NCBI GenBank assembly: GCA_009602725.1
Contig: WELB01000033.1
Coordinates: 623,789 to 651,534, forward strand
Origin: Spirogloea muscicola
Lineage: Eukaryota > Streptophyta > Zygnematophyceae > Spirogloeales > Spirogloeaceae
Reading direction: 5' to 3'
Length of the DNA: 27,746 nucleotides
Part shown: positions 13,609-25,858 of the stretch, piece after piece
Position numbering within the stretch: position 1 is the first letter of the stretch
Layout: every line of letters begins with the position of its first letter
Made by a program: the position numbers and the translations under genes
Notes under the pieces: generated by a model
What the model saw: only the letters and a program-made list of their open reading frames with translations
The model's database searches: none
What the model was told of the DNA's origin: nothing

Positions 13609-16600
13609 ATGGCCATGGTGGATCTGAAGAAGGCGTTCGGGCAGACGGTGCGGGAGATGTGAGTCCTCCGCCGCCGCCGCTGGGGCCGCTCGGCGGCGCC
13701 GCTGCCTTCCTCTCGAGGCCCTGCGGCGCTGACGACAGTGGCGAGATGGCGACGATCTGAGCTGTTGTTGAGACGAGACTCTGAGCGGGCCTGTGGCGGC
13801 CGCCTCGTGGAGCTCAGAGGCCCTCTCAGCATCGGCCAGCCGCTCTGCCTTGTTGGACGGCTGCTTTTGGCGGCCAAGGGGTTCCGTGCGAGACTGATTG
13901 CGCTCTCTTGCCTCTCTGTGCATCATCAGCAAGCGCGAGGTCAACAAGAAGGTCCTCAAGGTCCCGGAAATCGAGCAGAAGGTATTGTTGCCCTTTTTGA
14001 TAGTGTACACGGCAAGGGCACTGAGCACCTCATGTGATACCGGCGTCCCAAAGACATGGAGACGGCTGACAATTGCATCAAAGATCTACAGGCACTTGCT
14101 GGCACTACAGACTCGTGAACTCTATCACTTGCATCGTTCCGATTTCTACAAGGACAACCTGCACATGGGGTCACCTGTTGAAGCACTGCATTGATGTCCA
14201 CGTTCGCAGGTCCTTGATGCGACCAGCAATGAGCCTTGGGGACCCCATGGAACGGCCATGTCGGATATCGCTCAGGCCACCCGCAACTTGTGAGGATGCT
14301 CTGCCGGTGCTTGCTGTGGACTGGCTGTGGTCGTGTGCACCATCCAGTCCTTTGACAATCTAGTCCTATCAGTCACTTGAGAGTTTCACAAAGTGCTCGG
14401 TGCTCATCTCCAGCTTCTCCTGGCTGTCTAAGTGTACATAGAATTGCTGGGAGTGCTCCGGGACACTTATCAGCAATGAGTCTGTGTTTTGCAGCACCGA
14501 GCATCAGATGATTATGTCCGTTATCTGGAAGCGTCTTAGTGATAAGGACAAGAATTGGAGACACGTGTATAAGGTTGTTGTCTGTCCTTCATGGATTGCG
14601 CCTGCAGCACACAAATGTTGAAGACATAATCACTGAATGGACAGTGGCACAGTCGCTGGCAACCTGTGCGCCTTCTTGCGGTGTAACAGTGTTCTGATGG
14701 GCGGCTAATCTTCGGATGTTCTTCTCGGTGCCTTACTGTGAGCTGCAGAGACCAAGCATCATGGCATACTTCAACCCTTGGCAAGTTGACAAGGCAGGGC
14801 TTACTTGCTTTAAGCTCACTTTCTGATATGCTGTCGATGTCAGGGCTTGACACTCCTCGAGTTCCTTGTCGCGCAAGGAGCCGAGCGGGTTATTGACGAG
14901 CTTCGTGACAGCACCTACAAGTTGAAGGTCCACTTCTCTACTTCTGCAAGTGCTCGGCATGAAAATCATGTTGCTGTGTCTACAGTAATTTGAGCAAAGA
15001 GGTCAAGGACAAACCACTCAGCTTGGTCTCACCAAAACCTGTCTTGGTCTTTCGCCCCAGTTGGCACGAATGGGTGCAGGCTTGACTCACGTCCAGCTGC
15101 TAACAAATAGTTATTGTGGGCGCCTCAAGTAACACAAACTAGCTTGGTATTGCAGACCTTGGTTGACTTCCAGTACGTCGAGTCAAATGGCAAGGACCAG
15201 GGCCTCAATGTCCGCAAGAAGGCACAGGCTCTCCTCTCTCTACTTGCAGACAACGACAGGATCCGGGAGGTTCGAGTCAAGGCTGCTGCCAACAAGGACA
15301 AGTACATTTTATGCACCTGACATATCAATCTCTTATGTTGTCACAACCTTTGCAAGGGCAGGACTGGCTGAGCACTGAGGTTGCTCGTTGCTCGTGTTGA
15401 CGCATGCCCTGCTTGTTGCTGCTTTGGCTCACGCCTATGCTGATGATGGTGACGTCAAGGATGTAAAGAAAATAATAAAACTGGGTTGTCTGAGCACTTC
15501 GCACCCTGGTTTAGGTACCGGGGGATAGCTTCGTCTGGATATGGTAGCCCGAGCAATTCGTACTCGAGCACTTCAGGAGCCTACAGTGGAGATCGTTTTG
15601 GCGATGGTGACGACAAGTACGGCAGTGACAAGTACGGCAGCAGGGGTTATAGTGATAGCTATAGGGAAAGGGATGAGGGCCGCTATGGTGACACGGATAG
15701 GGACAGCGACAGATTTGGCAGTGCCGACAGGGACAGGGATGGCAAGTATGGAAGTGGGGGCGCTCGCAGCTACAGCAGGAAGTACGAGGACACCTCTGAC
15801 AGTGCGGAGGATGGAAGGGCCCGCGATACTGACCAGGAATACGATCAGTATGGTCAGCGTAGTGTGGGAAGCTCAAGATACAGTGATGACAGGCAGCCCA
15901 CACTCAAAGACCCCAGTGGTGTGGAGCGTTCATTTGAGAATGATAGCCTCAGCTCCTCCAAGTGCGTCACCTTTTTCGCACTTATGTACAAACTTTCTCT
16001 TATGATGCTTCTGTAGCATGGCTCCTTGTTACATTGCATTCGAGGACCTTTATTTTCATTTCAGCTCTTGAACCTTCTTAAAGGCACCTGCATTGCAATT
16101 TCTAATTGCAGTTTCTAGTTTACTTTCTAGTTGCCAGCTGCTGACGATTTAAGTGAACCCTTAATCAATGTGCAGGGAGGCTGGTGGCCTAGCTGCAGCC
16201 ATTAGTCGGGCCAAGGAGTCAAAAGGTCAGGGCCCTGTTGCATCCACTCAAGTGCCTCCTGTGGACAGTCTGTCCGCTGTTGAGGGTGATGATTGTGATG
16301 ACTTCAACCCTCGTGCAGCCTCTCACCCTGCAGGTATTGACTGGAGCTCAGAGACCTCTTCAAAGGGTAGCTAATTGGTTGGTGGGTCTGGCAGTCTGAC
16401 ATTTAACAAGTTTCACATGCTCCTCGTCTCTTTGTTTTTGGCTGAGTGCCACAAGGCTTGCAATGTGAAGGTCTTAGGATTGCGATGTGAAGGTGTTAGC
16501 AAGCTTCAATGCATCGTGAGCAGTAGGATATTCCCAGGCTGATATTGTCTGCGGTTGTCAGAGCGTTCCATATGCAATTTGAAGTGCTTCCTAGAGCTCT

Positions 16601-18154
16601 ATACCTGGTCTTCAAGTGTGGAAACCATTTCTACATCCAGCTGATCCTCAGCAAAAAGGTGCAGGTGGCGAAGTGGCCAACATATTTGGGGAGGACTTCC
16701 ATCTGGCACTTGCTATTGTGCCTCCTGCTGCGCCTGCACCTCCTCCTCCTGAGGTCAGTCTGGGCAAGCCGGCATCTACAGTCGCCCAGCAGCTTGGCAA
16801 ACAGGTCTTCAGCCATTTCGTTGCAACCAGCATGTTTGCTCTGTAACGTCACAAGTAATCTAGTCAACTGCAAAAGAAGTGGAATGAAAATGTGCTTGTT
16901 TGGAAGATGTGCTCCTTTTTCAGGTGTGCCACTCCGGCTGCCTGCTTTCGGCAAGTGGGCAACTCCTGCTCAACGTCTTTCCTTCCTGCAGGCTTTGTCA
17001 AGTGCAGATTACTTCTCTACGTCATCTGGTGCTGGAAGCTTCCAAGCCGACCCTGCCATGGCAGCAGCACCAATGACTTCGTTCCAAAAGCCACCACCCC
17101 ATCCTCCTCCCTCCTTTGGAGCATATGGAGCTGCCTTTGCTCCTGGCCACAATGGCAGCAACTTTGAAAGCTTTCAGAGCTTTGAAACCAACTCAAGCAA
17201 CGGAATCAATCCAAGCAACGGACCTGGAGTCGCAGCTTCCAATGGATATGCCGACCCAGCTAGCACGCTTGTAGCATTTGATCCCAAGCCAGCAGCTAGC
17301 AACATGGGCACAGCTCCAGCTCCTGCTCCTGCTCCTGCTGCACCACCTTCTTTTGACAACTTTGGAAGCTCCCAATTCGATAGCAACTTTGAAGCAACAA
17401 CGTCAGCTCCTGATGAGACTGCTACCAACAGGGGCATACAAGCTGCAGCTGCACAGAGTACACCTACCATTATCACTGTGTCTGCTGCTTCCGTTCAGCC
17501 TACTCTTGCCAAGGTGGCCTCGCAGAGTGAGAAGCCCAGATCTAAGCTGTGGGAGGACACCCTGAGCTTGGGCATTGTTGACCTGAACATAAAAGGTGTG
17601 AGCAAGACCAAACTGCTGATAGTGTCACTTAGCACGGTCCGCTGTCCTCAGCTGCTACAAGTCCTCAAATTGTTTCACAGCTTTGCAGTCAGCACAGGGA
17701 CTTGCAATCTGTTGCCTGCTGTTCATAACACCTCTTGCTGCACATTGCAGCAAAAGACGACCCACTGAGCAGCCTTGGCATCGAGCTGAAGGAGACAACC
17801 CTTGCTGCGAGCCAGAGGAAGCAGGAAGAGAAGCCTGCCGTGCCAGCAGGGATGGGCAGAGCAATGGGGTCTGGCTCCGGTATGGGCATGATGGGCGCGC
17901 AGGGCATTGCTCCACCCTCTCAGTTGAGCCTGGGTTCAGGAATGGGCATGAGGGGTGCCCCCGTACCTGGCCCTGCTGCAGGCTTTGGCATGGGACCTGG
18001 CATTATAATGGGTTACCAGGGCATGGGTCCCAGCGCACCAGGAATGGGCGCCGGCTACCATGGCATGGGCGCGAGCATGGCACCTACCATGCAGAGAGCT
18101 CCGTCATACTCGCAGCAGCCACCTCAGCAGGGGGGTTTTGGTGGTGGTTATTGA
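13609..18154 (+). CDS. ENTH-domain epsin-like clathrin adaptor, 11 exons
   Basis: Epsin-family membrane adaptor. The ENTH domain binds phosphoinositides, and the disordered tail recruits clathrin and adaptors. Exons: 13609-13658, 13930-13981, 14210-14289, 14495-14573, 14844-14927, 15156-15301, 15515-15961, 16176-16333, 16641-16753 (or to 16804), 16992-17595, 17751-18154. This gives 738 residues (755 with the longer exon 9). ENTH covers about 5-163: [72 protein letters not shown] and [15 protein letters not shown] Tyr/Gly/Asp/Arg tail (about 165-310) repeats DKYGS and DRFG units. DDFNPRA follows, like plant epsins, then Pro/Ala-rich and Asn/Ser/Phe-rich parts ([11 protein letters not shown]) and VDLNIK. 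The last part, about 640-738, is Gly-Met-rich and ends GGFGGGY. I saw no NPF or classical clathrin box. A second Met lies at codon 3. The family call is firm; whether cargo traffic is endocytic or Golgi-endosomal is not. Confidence 0.93.
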
Positions 18155-20338
18155 TTAGGGAGGCAGGTTCGCAGTGGTGGAAGATTCCCCTCCAAGTAGC
18201 ATTGAAGCAGAAGTTGGTGCTGGACTTGTCTGCAACTTTTGCACTTGATGCAGTTGTGTGTGAGATTGTTGGATTATCTCTTGATTTCACTCGGGCAACC
18301 AAGACATTTTGAACAGGAGCAATGTTCTGGCCCTTCTTACTGCAGGGCTACTGCATGACTGAAAAGCTGAACATCATACTGCCATTGGGACACAAAAGGT
18401 ATTCCGAGGAAAGTACGGAGTGGCAACCTGACATCTTGAGATGAGAGTGTGGGTCCAGACGTGGTAGCTGCCGCAAGATACGATTTCGGATTGCTAGCTT
18501 TCGTCTTGTGAACTGCAGTTGGGTGTCTGCCGTTCTCCCCTGCGAAGCCTTGGAGCCTCTGTTGTCATGTCAGAGTTTAAGGATGTCGATCACCACTACA
18601 GTTTTGACCAGATACCAGTGCAGCAAGTGTGGGATGTGTTACAAATAGCAGCTTGACCTCACTTGGAGGCCTGGCCCTTTAGAATATAACCAGGCATGCA
18701 CCTGCAGATGTAGTTGGGCTCCTCAACTAGCTCTGAAGACTTAATACTTCTCTTGACAATTGAGCCTTGATAATGTCATTAGTAAGTAACATTCACTGCC
18801 CTCATAGTGTCGACAATATGGATGTCTGTAGTGCTGACGATCACTACTCTTCAAGATGCTGGGTACTGTACATAGACTCGATGTGCTCTTTGGTGACACT
18901 TCTTTGGCATGGTGAGTGGCAGAGTTTTACACACTCGGCAGGTGGACAAGGTCGGCGAGCAGGTTGCAAGAGCAAGACTACATCAAGGGGTCAGCAAACA
19001 TTCTGTGCAGCTCCAGCAGCCCTGGTCAGCTTGGGCAGGCTGGTAGTCGAAGTCGTTGTGTGGAGAGCATGAGTACCACAAACATGGTGGACTTGGGACA
19101 CTTGTCCTTTACGTCTCGAACCAGGCCCGGGTCTGCTCAGTACGTCTGCCTACTTCTTGTAGGCTGGCGCTTGCAGACACTAAATTGCACTGATCGCACT
19201 TCGGCATCTCATTGAGTAAGTGTCTGGTGTGGTTATGAGCAACATTCTCAAAGACGAGTCTTAAGAACGTGTGAAGACATTGGACGACCGACGCCTCACG
19301 AGGACTAATCAAACAAGGGAGCGAAGGAAGATCCAGGAAGTATTTGCATATTGGCCATGGCAGTAGGTGGCATGAACCAAGGGCAATGCAGAGGTGATAC
19401 GGCGGAAGGGCGCAAGCCGAGGAGGACAACGCAGCGGATCATGCTCAGCGGATCAGGCGAGCCTAACAGCCTCAAACTGAAGGACCAGACAACCTGGTGC
19501 AGGACACGTTATGTCACGTTACAAGCCCGCGGCAGCAGCCTAACACGCGACCAGCCCACCGATGGTGCACAGCTAACTTGATACAGTGCGCTGCTTCAAC
19601 ACTGCCAAACCGCGTGCAATGCACGTTGCATAGATGACTTGATGTAGAAGCTGCCTATGAACACATAGTGCCTGCCTGCCGGCAGTGGCTGACGATACAT
19701 CAAGCAGCTCGAGCCACTGCGCCCGCACATGCGCAGGCTGTGTGGACGGCCAAGGTGAGAAGAGTTGCGCAGCGGGCCTGTCTGCTGCGTGTGTACGCCT
19801 TCGTGCAACTTGCACGGCAATTGCACAGTGTGGTTACAGCAAACAGATACAGTGCGAGGCAACAAGCTCCCCTCAGAGAAGAAGCTCTCACAATGGAGGT
19901 GACAATTGTAAGAGGCCAGCCCAAAGTAGTGACTAGGTCTGAAGCGCATACCACAAAGCTACAGTGATTAGATGCAAATGAACGTCGCTAAGGAGGCCAT
20001 GGCTGTCGAAGGCCCAGAAACATGGACAATGAATGGACATTAAATGAGGAGTTTCGAAACGAGGAGTTGCTGGATCGCGAGTAAGCGGATGCGCACTAGC
20101 AGAGGCCAGCCCACAAAATGTGGGGAAATGACGGGCAGCGAGCAACCGCAGCGAGCGGGCTTCGTGATGAGAGAAGAAGACTGTCGTCTATATCATCATC
20201 ATCGTCTTTGTTGTCATCTTCATTGACTTCAAGGCGTGCTTTTCTCCCTGCTTTCCGTTATCCCCTCCAAGCCTTGGGCTTTGCTTGGTGTAGCCTCAAT
20301 GTAACTCTTCCTTTGCCATCTGCTTGTCATTACACTAA
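18155..20338. other. Downstream of ENTH gene; no recognised gene
   Basis: The first several hundred bases are probably the ENTH 3' UTR. Further on, only ORFs of about 100 codons occur on + (18916-19215, 19668-19967) and on - (19596-19949), none with a domain I recognise. Two segments, about 19885-19935 and 20100-20150, carry in reverse orientation the GGGCTGGCCTCT core of the hairpin repeat found at 26.4 kb, so old repeat insertions make up part of the stretch. Confidence 0.5.
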
Positions 20339-21046
20339 ATGAGCAGTATATTGACAAGCCCAGTGTCTCGCATCGTTAAGTATGTGGGAGGAAAGCCTAT
20401 AGTCGCTGTGTGCTTCAGCTATCTTCGGTCCCTTCGAACTTTGTTTATGCTTTTTCTGGGCTCGCCAAACACAGCCATCGCCATCTACTGGAAGAGTCTA
20501 TCTCTCAAGCATGTAGTGGCTCAGCTTGGTCTTTATTTTGTGCGCACCGCACACTTTCTTCTGGGCCTGAGGACCTTCAGTCCCGTCAAATCTGTGGCGG
20601 CGCGCATTCGCGCCCCTTCTATTGTGCTATCCCATATCGCCAACCTCCAAAGGGATGCCCTAGCGGACTTGATGCGAGATGCCGGCTACCGTCGTGGAGA
20701 TGAACACAATCATGTCCATCACCACGGTTGCTCAGGGACGCCATCACTGTCAATCCTAGACATTGTGGAAGTACAACCTGGCGGATGTCCACGGGCCTTG
20801 GTTGGCGTGGCTGTGATGGAGGCGTACAGAAGTCACAATCGACCCACATTGCTGGTCACGCAGTGGGGACTGCAGAGCAGAGAAACCTGCAGCACTGCCT
20901 TGACTACCCCGGTAGCAATCACCTCCTACCAGCCGCAAATTGACACCTTTGGCTGCATGGGTCCTCGCTTTCATATCCTAATTGAGAATATCGGCAGTCC
21001 AGGAGATGTACTTCCTGTGGCTTGCTGCAGCCTCAAGAGCACCTGA
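20339..21046 (+). CDS. Unrecognised 235-codon ORF
   Basis: This is an uninterrupted ORF, long for its base composition, from ATG 20339 to a TGA at 21044-21046. The predicted protein (MSSILTSPVSRIVKYVGGKP...) has a hydrophobic N-terminal third (for example SLRTLFMLFLGS), a HNHVHHHGC histidine cluster near residue 128, and no family motif I recognise. The segment 20429-20498 inside it is a copy of the dispersed hairpin repeat also seen at 26.4 and 27.3 kb, which argues that the frame is fortuitous. No splice or leader context supports it. Confidence 0.2.
   Translation: MSSILTSPVSRIVKYVGGKPIVAVCFSYLRSLRTLFMLFLGSPNTAIAIYWKSLSLKHVVAQLGLYFVRTAHFLLGLRTFSPVKSVAARIRAPSIVLSHIANLQRDALADLMRDAGYRRGDEHNHVHHHGCSGTPSLSILDIVEVQPGGCPRALVGVAVMEAYRSHNRPTLLVTQWGLQSRETCSTALTTPVAITSYQPQIDTFGCMGPRFHILIENIGSPGDVLPVACCSLKST
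20429..20498 (+). repeat. Dispersed hairpin repeat, diverged copy
   Basis: It shares, in order, CCCTTCGAA, a TTTGTT stretch, TTCTGGGCT, then CAGCCATCGCC and TCTACTGGAAG with the copies at 26381-26450 and 27277-27340. The core inverted repeat is weaker here (GGCT at 20459, AGCC at 20473). Confidence 0.65.
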
Positions 21047-24000
21047 GCTCGCGTAGCTCGGTCACTGTCTCGACACGATCATATTCAAGCCCTTGGGCCC
21101 CGGAAGATGTGCTAGAGGCATGAAAGGCCCACTCAGAGAGCCGAGGTAATGTGATGATATGCAGCCCGTAGTGGGCAGGTCGCTGGGGGTGGCCAGAGGG
21201 CCGAGGCACACGGAGCTTGCTGTGCCGGGAAGGAGTGCACTTTGGCAAAGTGGAGCAGCTTACCTCTTGGGGCCAAGGACCATTTTGCAGTGTAAGTGAA
21301 TGGCCAACAGCAGCAAGATACTGACATGAATTGCAGCGCCGTATGCGCCCTGCTGCTTCTTCTAGCACATCTGTCTCAAGAATGTGACGTTTGTCTGTGA
21401 TATGATGCCGATGGGCACATGTATTCACACATAACGCCGGCCAAAGGACGCGGCAATCAATGCAAAGTGTATCCGATGATAGAAGCAGGATGGAGTGAGC
21501 AAATACCTAAACAGGATGTCGTATGAACCTAATCAAGCGGGCCATGAATGTCGTAGAATAAGAGAAGCAACACACATTGCTCTGAGGGAAGCTTAAGGAT
21601 AATTTGCAAGTCTATTTGAGGTTGTGTGGTATGTCGAACTTCCCGCTTCAAGCTGAGGTCCCAGCACAGCTCACCATGAGGCATATCCTTGCAAAAGTTG
21701 TGAAATGGTGACCTTGGTCAGAGCAGCATAAGGTGCTACGTACTAGCCCATACTGATGCCGGAGTTCAGAGACGTGACAACAGCTACTGCAGATCAACCA
21801 CACATGTCTTATCTTGCAGAAGGACGTTAACTGCAACTGTGCAACATCAGCTGGTGAGATAGATGTTACACTTGCAGATGTATCTCAATGAGATATGGGG
21901 TCAAGCTAGACATCGGCCAAATCCATGCAATCGCAGTATATGCGGTTCAAAACAAGGGAGCCACCATCAGTGGACGCATGACATCGCAAGCGTCAGCTCA
22001 TGCAATCACCAACTGAGATACAAAAGCTAGACAGAAGTACTTTGACGCCTGTGAATAAAGAAGGTTGCTCAATGTTAAGTGCTAGTTCAGACCTGCAGCT
22101 CATTGCAGCCAGAACCACAAGCAGTTGCTCATTGCAACGTATTGAACAATAGTTGCAGCCAAGCCCACAATGATTCATGAGCACACGCGCATCGACGCAG
22201 TGATCCAGGATGAAGGGAGGGAGAACATATGAGGTTCAAGAAATCATGTTCCATCTGGAGGAGGTCATCGTGGTGAAGCTTCCGCATGCTTGGCGAGGCC
22301 CAACGCAACTGGAATCAAACCCTGCAGCACGCATGTGCGACTTGCTGGTCTCGTTGCTCAGGATATTTTGAGCAGTCACTTCAAGGATACGCAGGCGGCA
22401 AAGTAGCTGCAAATCATGCGCCACAAAGGTGCAGCCACCTCCATACCATGATTTCTGACAGGAGGCACATTGGACATTGGCTAGCCAAAGCAAACGGTGG
22501 GGCTGCAGGTAAGCTTGGCAGAGACATCAGTGGAGGCTAAGAGCAGCCACTTACCTCTAGGGCCTGCACTTGGCTATTAGTCAGATCACGAACACCGTCC
22601 AGACTTCAGTGTGTGCCTCTTCCTGCAGCTTCCACACATGGCTTCTTTGACCAATCACCACATGGAAGCCAATCATGCGATACTCCCCCTGGACCGATGC
22701 TTGATAGCTCAAAAGACTCTGCCACTAATTTTGAAGCAACACGCAGAGCCTCAGCCTTTTAGCGTGCTTCTCAAGCGTCATTCAACATGGCCATTTCTTG
22801 ACCGGCACACCAACACCTTCCTCTCTGCGACATGTAACCTGCCCAGCTTGGCCATGAGCACAAATGCCTCGGGGCCTCTGCAGGCGTTGCTTTGTCATCT
22901 GAATGTGCACATGCTTGGCAAGGCTGCTAGCCCTCCCTGAGCAACGGGGAAATCAGCAGGCCTCACTTACGTAGAAGCTCGATTGTCAGCATGAGTTGCC
23001 TGGTTGGACTGATCAAGGGTGGAGCTAGGCCCACTTCACCACAATGTTTGTCGAGGGCACTAGGTCCTCCAAGAACTTGAATGTCTACGACCACCGGAAC
23101 TCTGCCAGGACACGCCCTGAACAATCACCTGGATAACAAGCATCAATGAGCAGGCCTTGACCAATCATATACATTGACAGGCATGAAACTCGGCCACCCG
23201 GAGATTAGCAGTCCCTTCTCGGTCACCAACAAGCATCTCAGAGCAGAGCAGATTGTGGAACCTCACCACCACGGGCCATTGGCGCCTTGCATGTGCAGTG
23301 TGAGGGCTTTCTCTGCACGGCAGTATCTGCAACTGCATGCACAAGCATAGAAAGAAACCTAAACTGAGGTGTAGGGCTATGCATAAGACATGCATAAGAA
23401 ACTTTCTCCCTACCCCAGGCAGGACGTGTACTCGATTAATCAGCTCTTCCTGCATGTCAAGGGAGGTGAGCTGCTGATCTTGCAGTTGCTCAGCGTCGTT
23501 CTGAGAACATGTTTGAGTCACTCCCTCATGATCAATAAGTCCAGATGTGTCCTCAATCTTGATGCAGCTGTGCGGCACTGGTACTAGCATGCAATTGAAG
23601 GGCATCTCATCCACCAGCCTAGCCTGCACAGTCATGCCCGATGCTTGAGCACGCGGCTCCCGCCTCAGAGCTCGTCGTGGTCAATGTCATTTGACGATGA
23701 GGCATGGGGTTGGACACGGTTGTCAAGCCAATGAGTGCAACATGTAGCATCAGTGAAAGCTGCTGCTACTGCTCTGGACCCTGTATGTGCTGAAGGCAGT
23801 GTGGGCAAGACAAGCGAGGCTACGCAAGTGCTTCGACTGCCCCTGACGAGTAAGTTGCTATGATGGAGAGAGAAACGGCAGGAAAGGATAGGGGCTGCTG
23901 CATGGATCGTTCCAACCCAGTGATACATCTGTATCACACGGAAGATGTAGAGTCAATCCGGGTTTGAAGGTGACCACGCATGGCGGGACTCAGCAGCCGC

Positions 24001-24800
24001 TGAAAGCTCGCTGAGGTCAGGAGAAAGTCAGCTCAAATATCAGGCAATGAGCGCGTTAGGTGCACCTGCACAGCCTGTGCGCTCAGTACGCGCTCTTAGC
24101 AGGGCATGGGCTGTTATCGTGGCCTGAAGATGCTGTTGTTGACCACTGCCACATGACAGGGCTCATGTTGGATATTGGGAGGGTCTACCGGTGCACCACT
24201 GCCCGGGCCTGGTAAGGGGTAAGGCAATGGTGGGGAATCGCAACAGGGGGGGGGAATTTGTCAATTGTAACATGCTGGGTCATCTGGGGTGGACTTCTAC
24301 AACGACTTGATCGCTTGCTGCAGCAGCTTGCTGCAGGTTTCAGCCATGCGCCCTCCTTAAGAAGGGCAGGAGGGACGCAAGCGCTTGCACAGCTCCTCCA
24401 GATGGACCCGTGCTCCACCATGGGAAGGCATTATCTTCACAATCGTGAGGACCAGCACCATCATGGCAGCTCCATGCGGAGGGCTTGTGTGGATGCCGTG
24501 GACAAGAGCGTCGTGTCCACATTACGTGGTTGCCCGAGTCGTTCGGCTCACCGATGGCCCTGGTCTGCCGTCGGCCAGACGATATAGGCGTCCTCAGTGC
24601 GCCAGGAAGGGCGCATAAGGAGTTCTGTGAGCACATGCAAAGTGCTCGGCAGGAAGTCAGGCAACGAGGAGTGGACCAAGAGGTCTCTGCAGGTCATGTG
24701 TCACCAGCTAACCAATGGGGGGCTCTCAGTATGTCCCCAAACGTAGCAACGACCGCCCTGGTCGGCCATAACTCACGGCGGAAGAAGTGGAGAGAGGAGG
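21047..24800. other. Region without a recognised gene; exon-like segments on the - strand
   Basis: No known domain was found on either strand. The - strand has several open segments with good splice borders. One is 21264-21394 (acceptor CAG, donor GAG|GTAAGC). Another is 23414-23623 (acceptor GTGCAG, 70 open codons starting ARLVDEMPFN, donor GGG|GTAGGG). A third is at about 24067-24157 (open frame GQQQHLQATITAH). They do not chain into one protein I can identify. They could be parts of an unknown gene, a decayed gene, or chance. Confidence 0.35.
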
Positions 24801-25800
24801 ATCCCATGCGCATTCTGAGCACTGGCCCGATGCTCGAGAAGCGTGGAGATCCTGCAGACGTCAAACGCCAGCTTCATCGATGCTGGCTTCACAGCCGAGC
24901 CCCGCCTAGTCGCCCACGGATTGGAGACCCTGTCATCACTTGCAGCGGACATGCCTTGCGCCGAAGCGGTGGCCGAAAGTTGGCCGGCCACAGCAGCCGG
25001 GGCTTCGGCTCCGAGGCGGTACTCTTTGCTCGCCGCGGCTCCTGCAGGACGGTGGATCATCATCTGCCCGTCGGCTGATCGGTGCCGCCCGATGGCTGCA
25101 AATGGCGACAGCGAAGTGCACATCACTGTGCCGAGAGGCCGGACAGCTCGGGCTGTGCTGCATCCGCGGGCGGCCAGCGCCGGAGGAGGGCTTCGAGTGC
25201 TCGGGAAGGCGAAAGAGAAGCTCTTCCCAAAGGGGGCCGACGGTGACGGAAGGCTGGCCTGGCGATATGGGGTGAGGAGGAGCGGCTTACCGCGAGCAGC
25301 TCGCTACGGGCGCAGGAGCGGGCCTGCTGGAAGCGGAGGAGAATGGAGTGTGGATCGAGTGATGGAGGGCCTGAGTGGCCAAGAAGAAATGCAAGCGCAT
25401 CGGCAGATCTATACATCACCTGCTGCCAAGCTCAGTGACCACGAGACACCACGTAGAGGTCGCCCACCGATGCTCGACTGCCGGACGGCAACCGAGAAGC
25501 CCTTGTGCCACCAGCCAAGGCTCGACCAGCTTTCCGTCACGTCAGCCACCTTGGCATGGTGCTTGGACTTATGGAGCCCCCAAGTGGTGCACTAGCTTCT
25601 GCCTGACCAGTGTGTGGGCTCGACGGGCCACACCCTTCCATCTCATGCGCCTGCTCGCTCGCTCTGGTGCGGAGCATGAGCGTGGCGGAGGGGGCAAGGC
25701 GGGGGCGCCAGCGGGGCCGTCTGGAGCTTACGCCGGCCGGCTTCGCGGCCGCGGGGTCGGCCGCTTGGGGGGTGGGGCGGCGACCGGCCATGGCTAAATG
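24801..25800. other. GC-rich region with overlapping ORFs, no recognised gene
   Basis: GC content rises here, and ORFs of 100 to 250 codons overlap in several frames (longest 24843-25595 on +). None has a motif I can name. Overlap in all frames is what GC-rich DNA gives by chance. The segment could also be part of the repeat or retroelement region to its right. Confidence 0.4.
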
Positions 25801-25802
25801 AA

Positions 25803-25858
25803 GAAGAAGTGGCACTCCCAATGGGGGCAAGGGCTGCGAAAAGCCAGCCCAAAAAGAA
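25803..25858 (-). repeat. Left arm of a perfect 56-base inverted repeat
   Basis: It is the exact reverse complement of 26809-26864. The arm itself contains the small hairpin GGCTGGC-ttttc-GCAGCC (on its - strand), so it is also a member of the dispersed hairpin repeat family. Confidence 0.95.

Noticed and set aside
18767-19215. Possible SNARE-like frame (VDKVGEQVARARLHQG) near 18950
   Set aside because: The resemblance is limited to a few residues, the frame is closed soon after, and there are no other SNARE-like exons nearby.
24843-25595. 250-codon ORF on the + strand
   Set aside because: Other frames are open over the same stretch, no domain is recognisable and there is no splice or start support; kept only as part of a region note.
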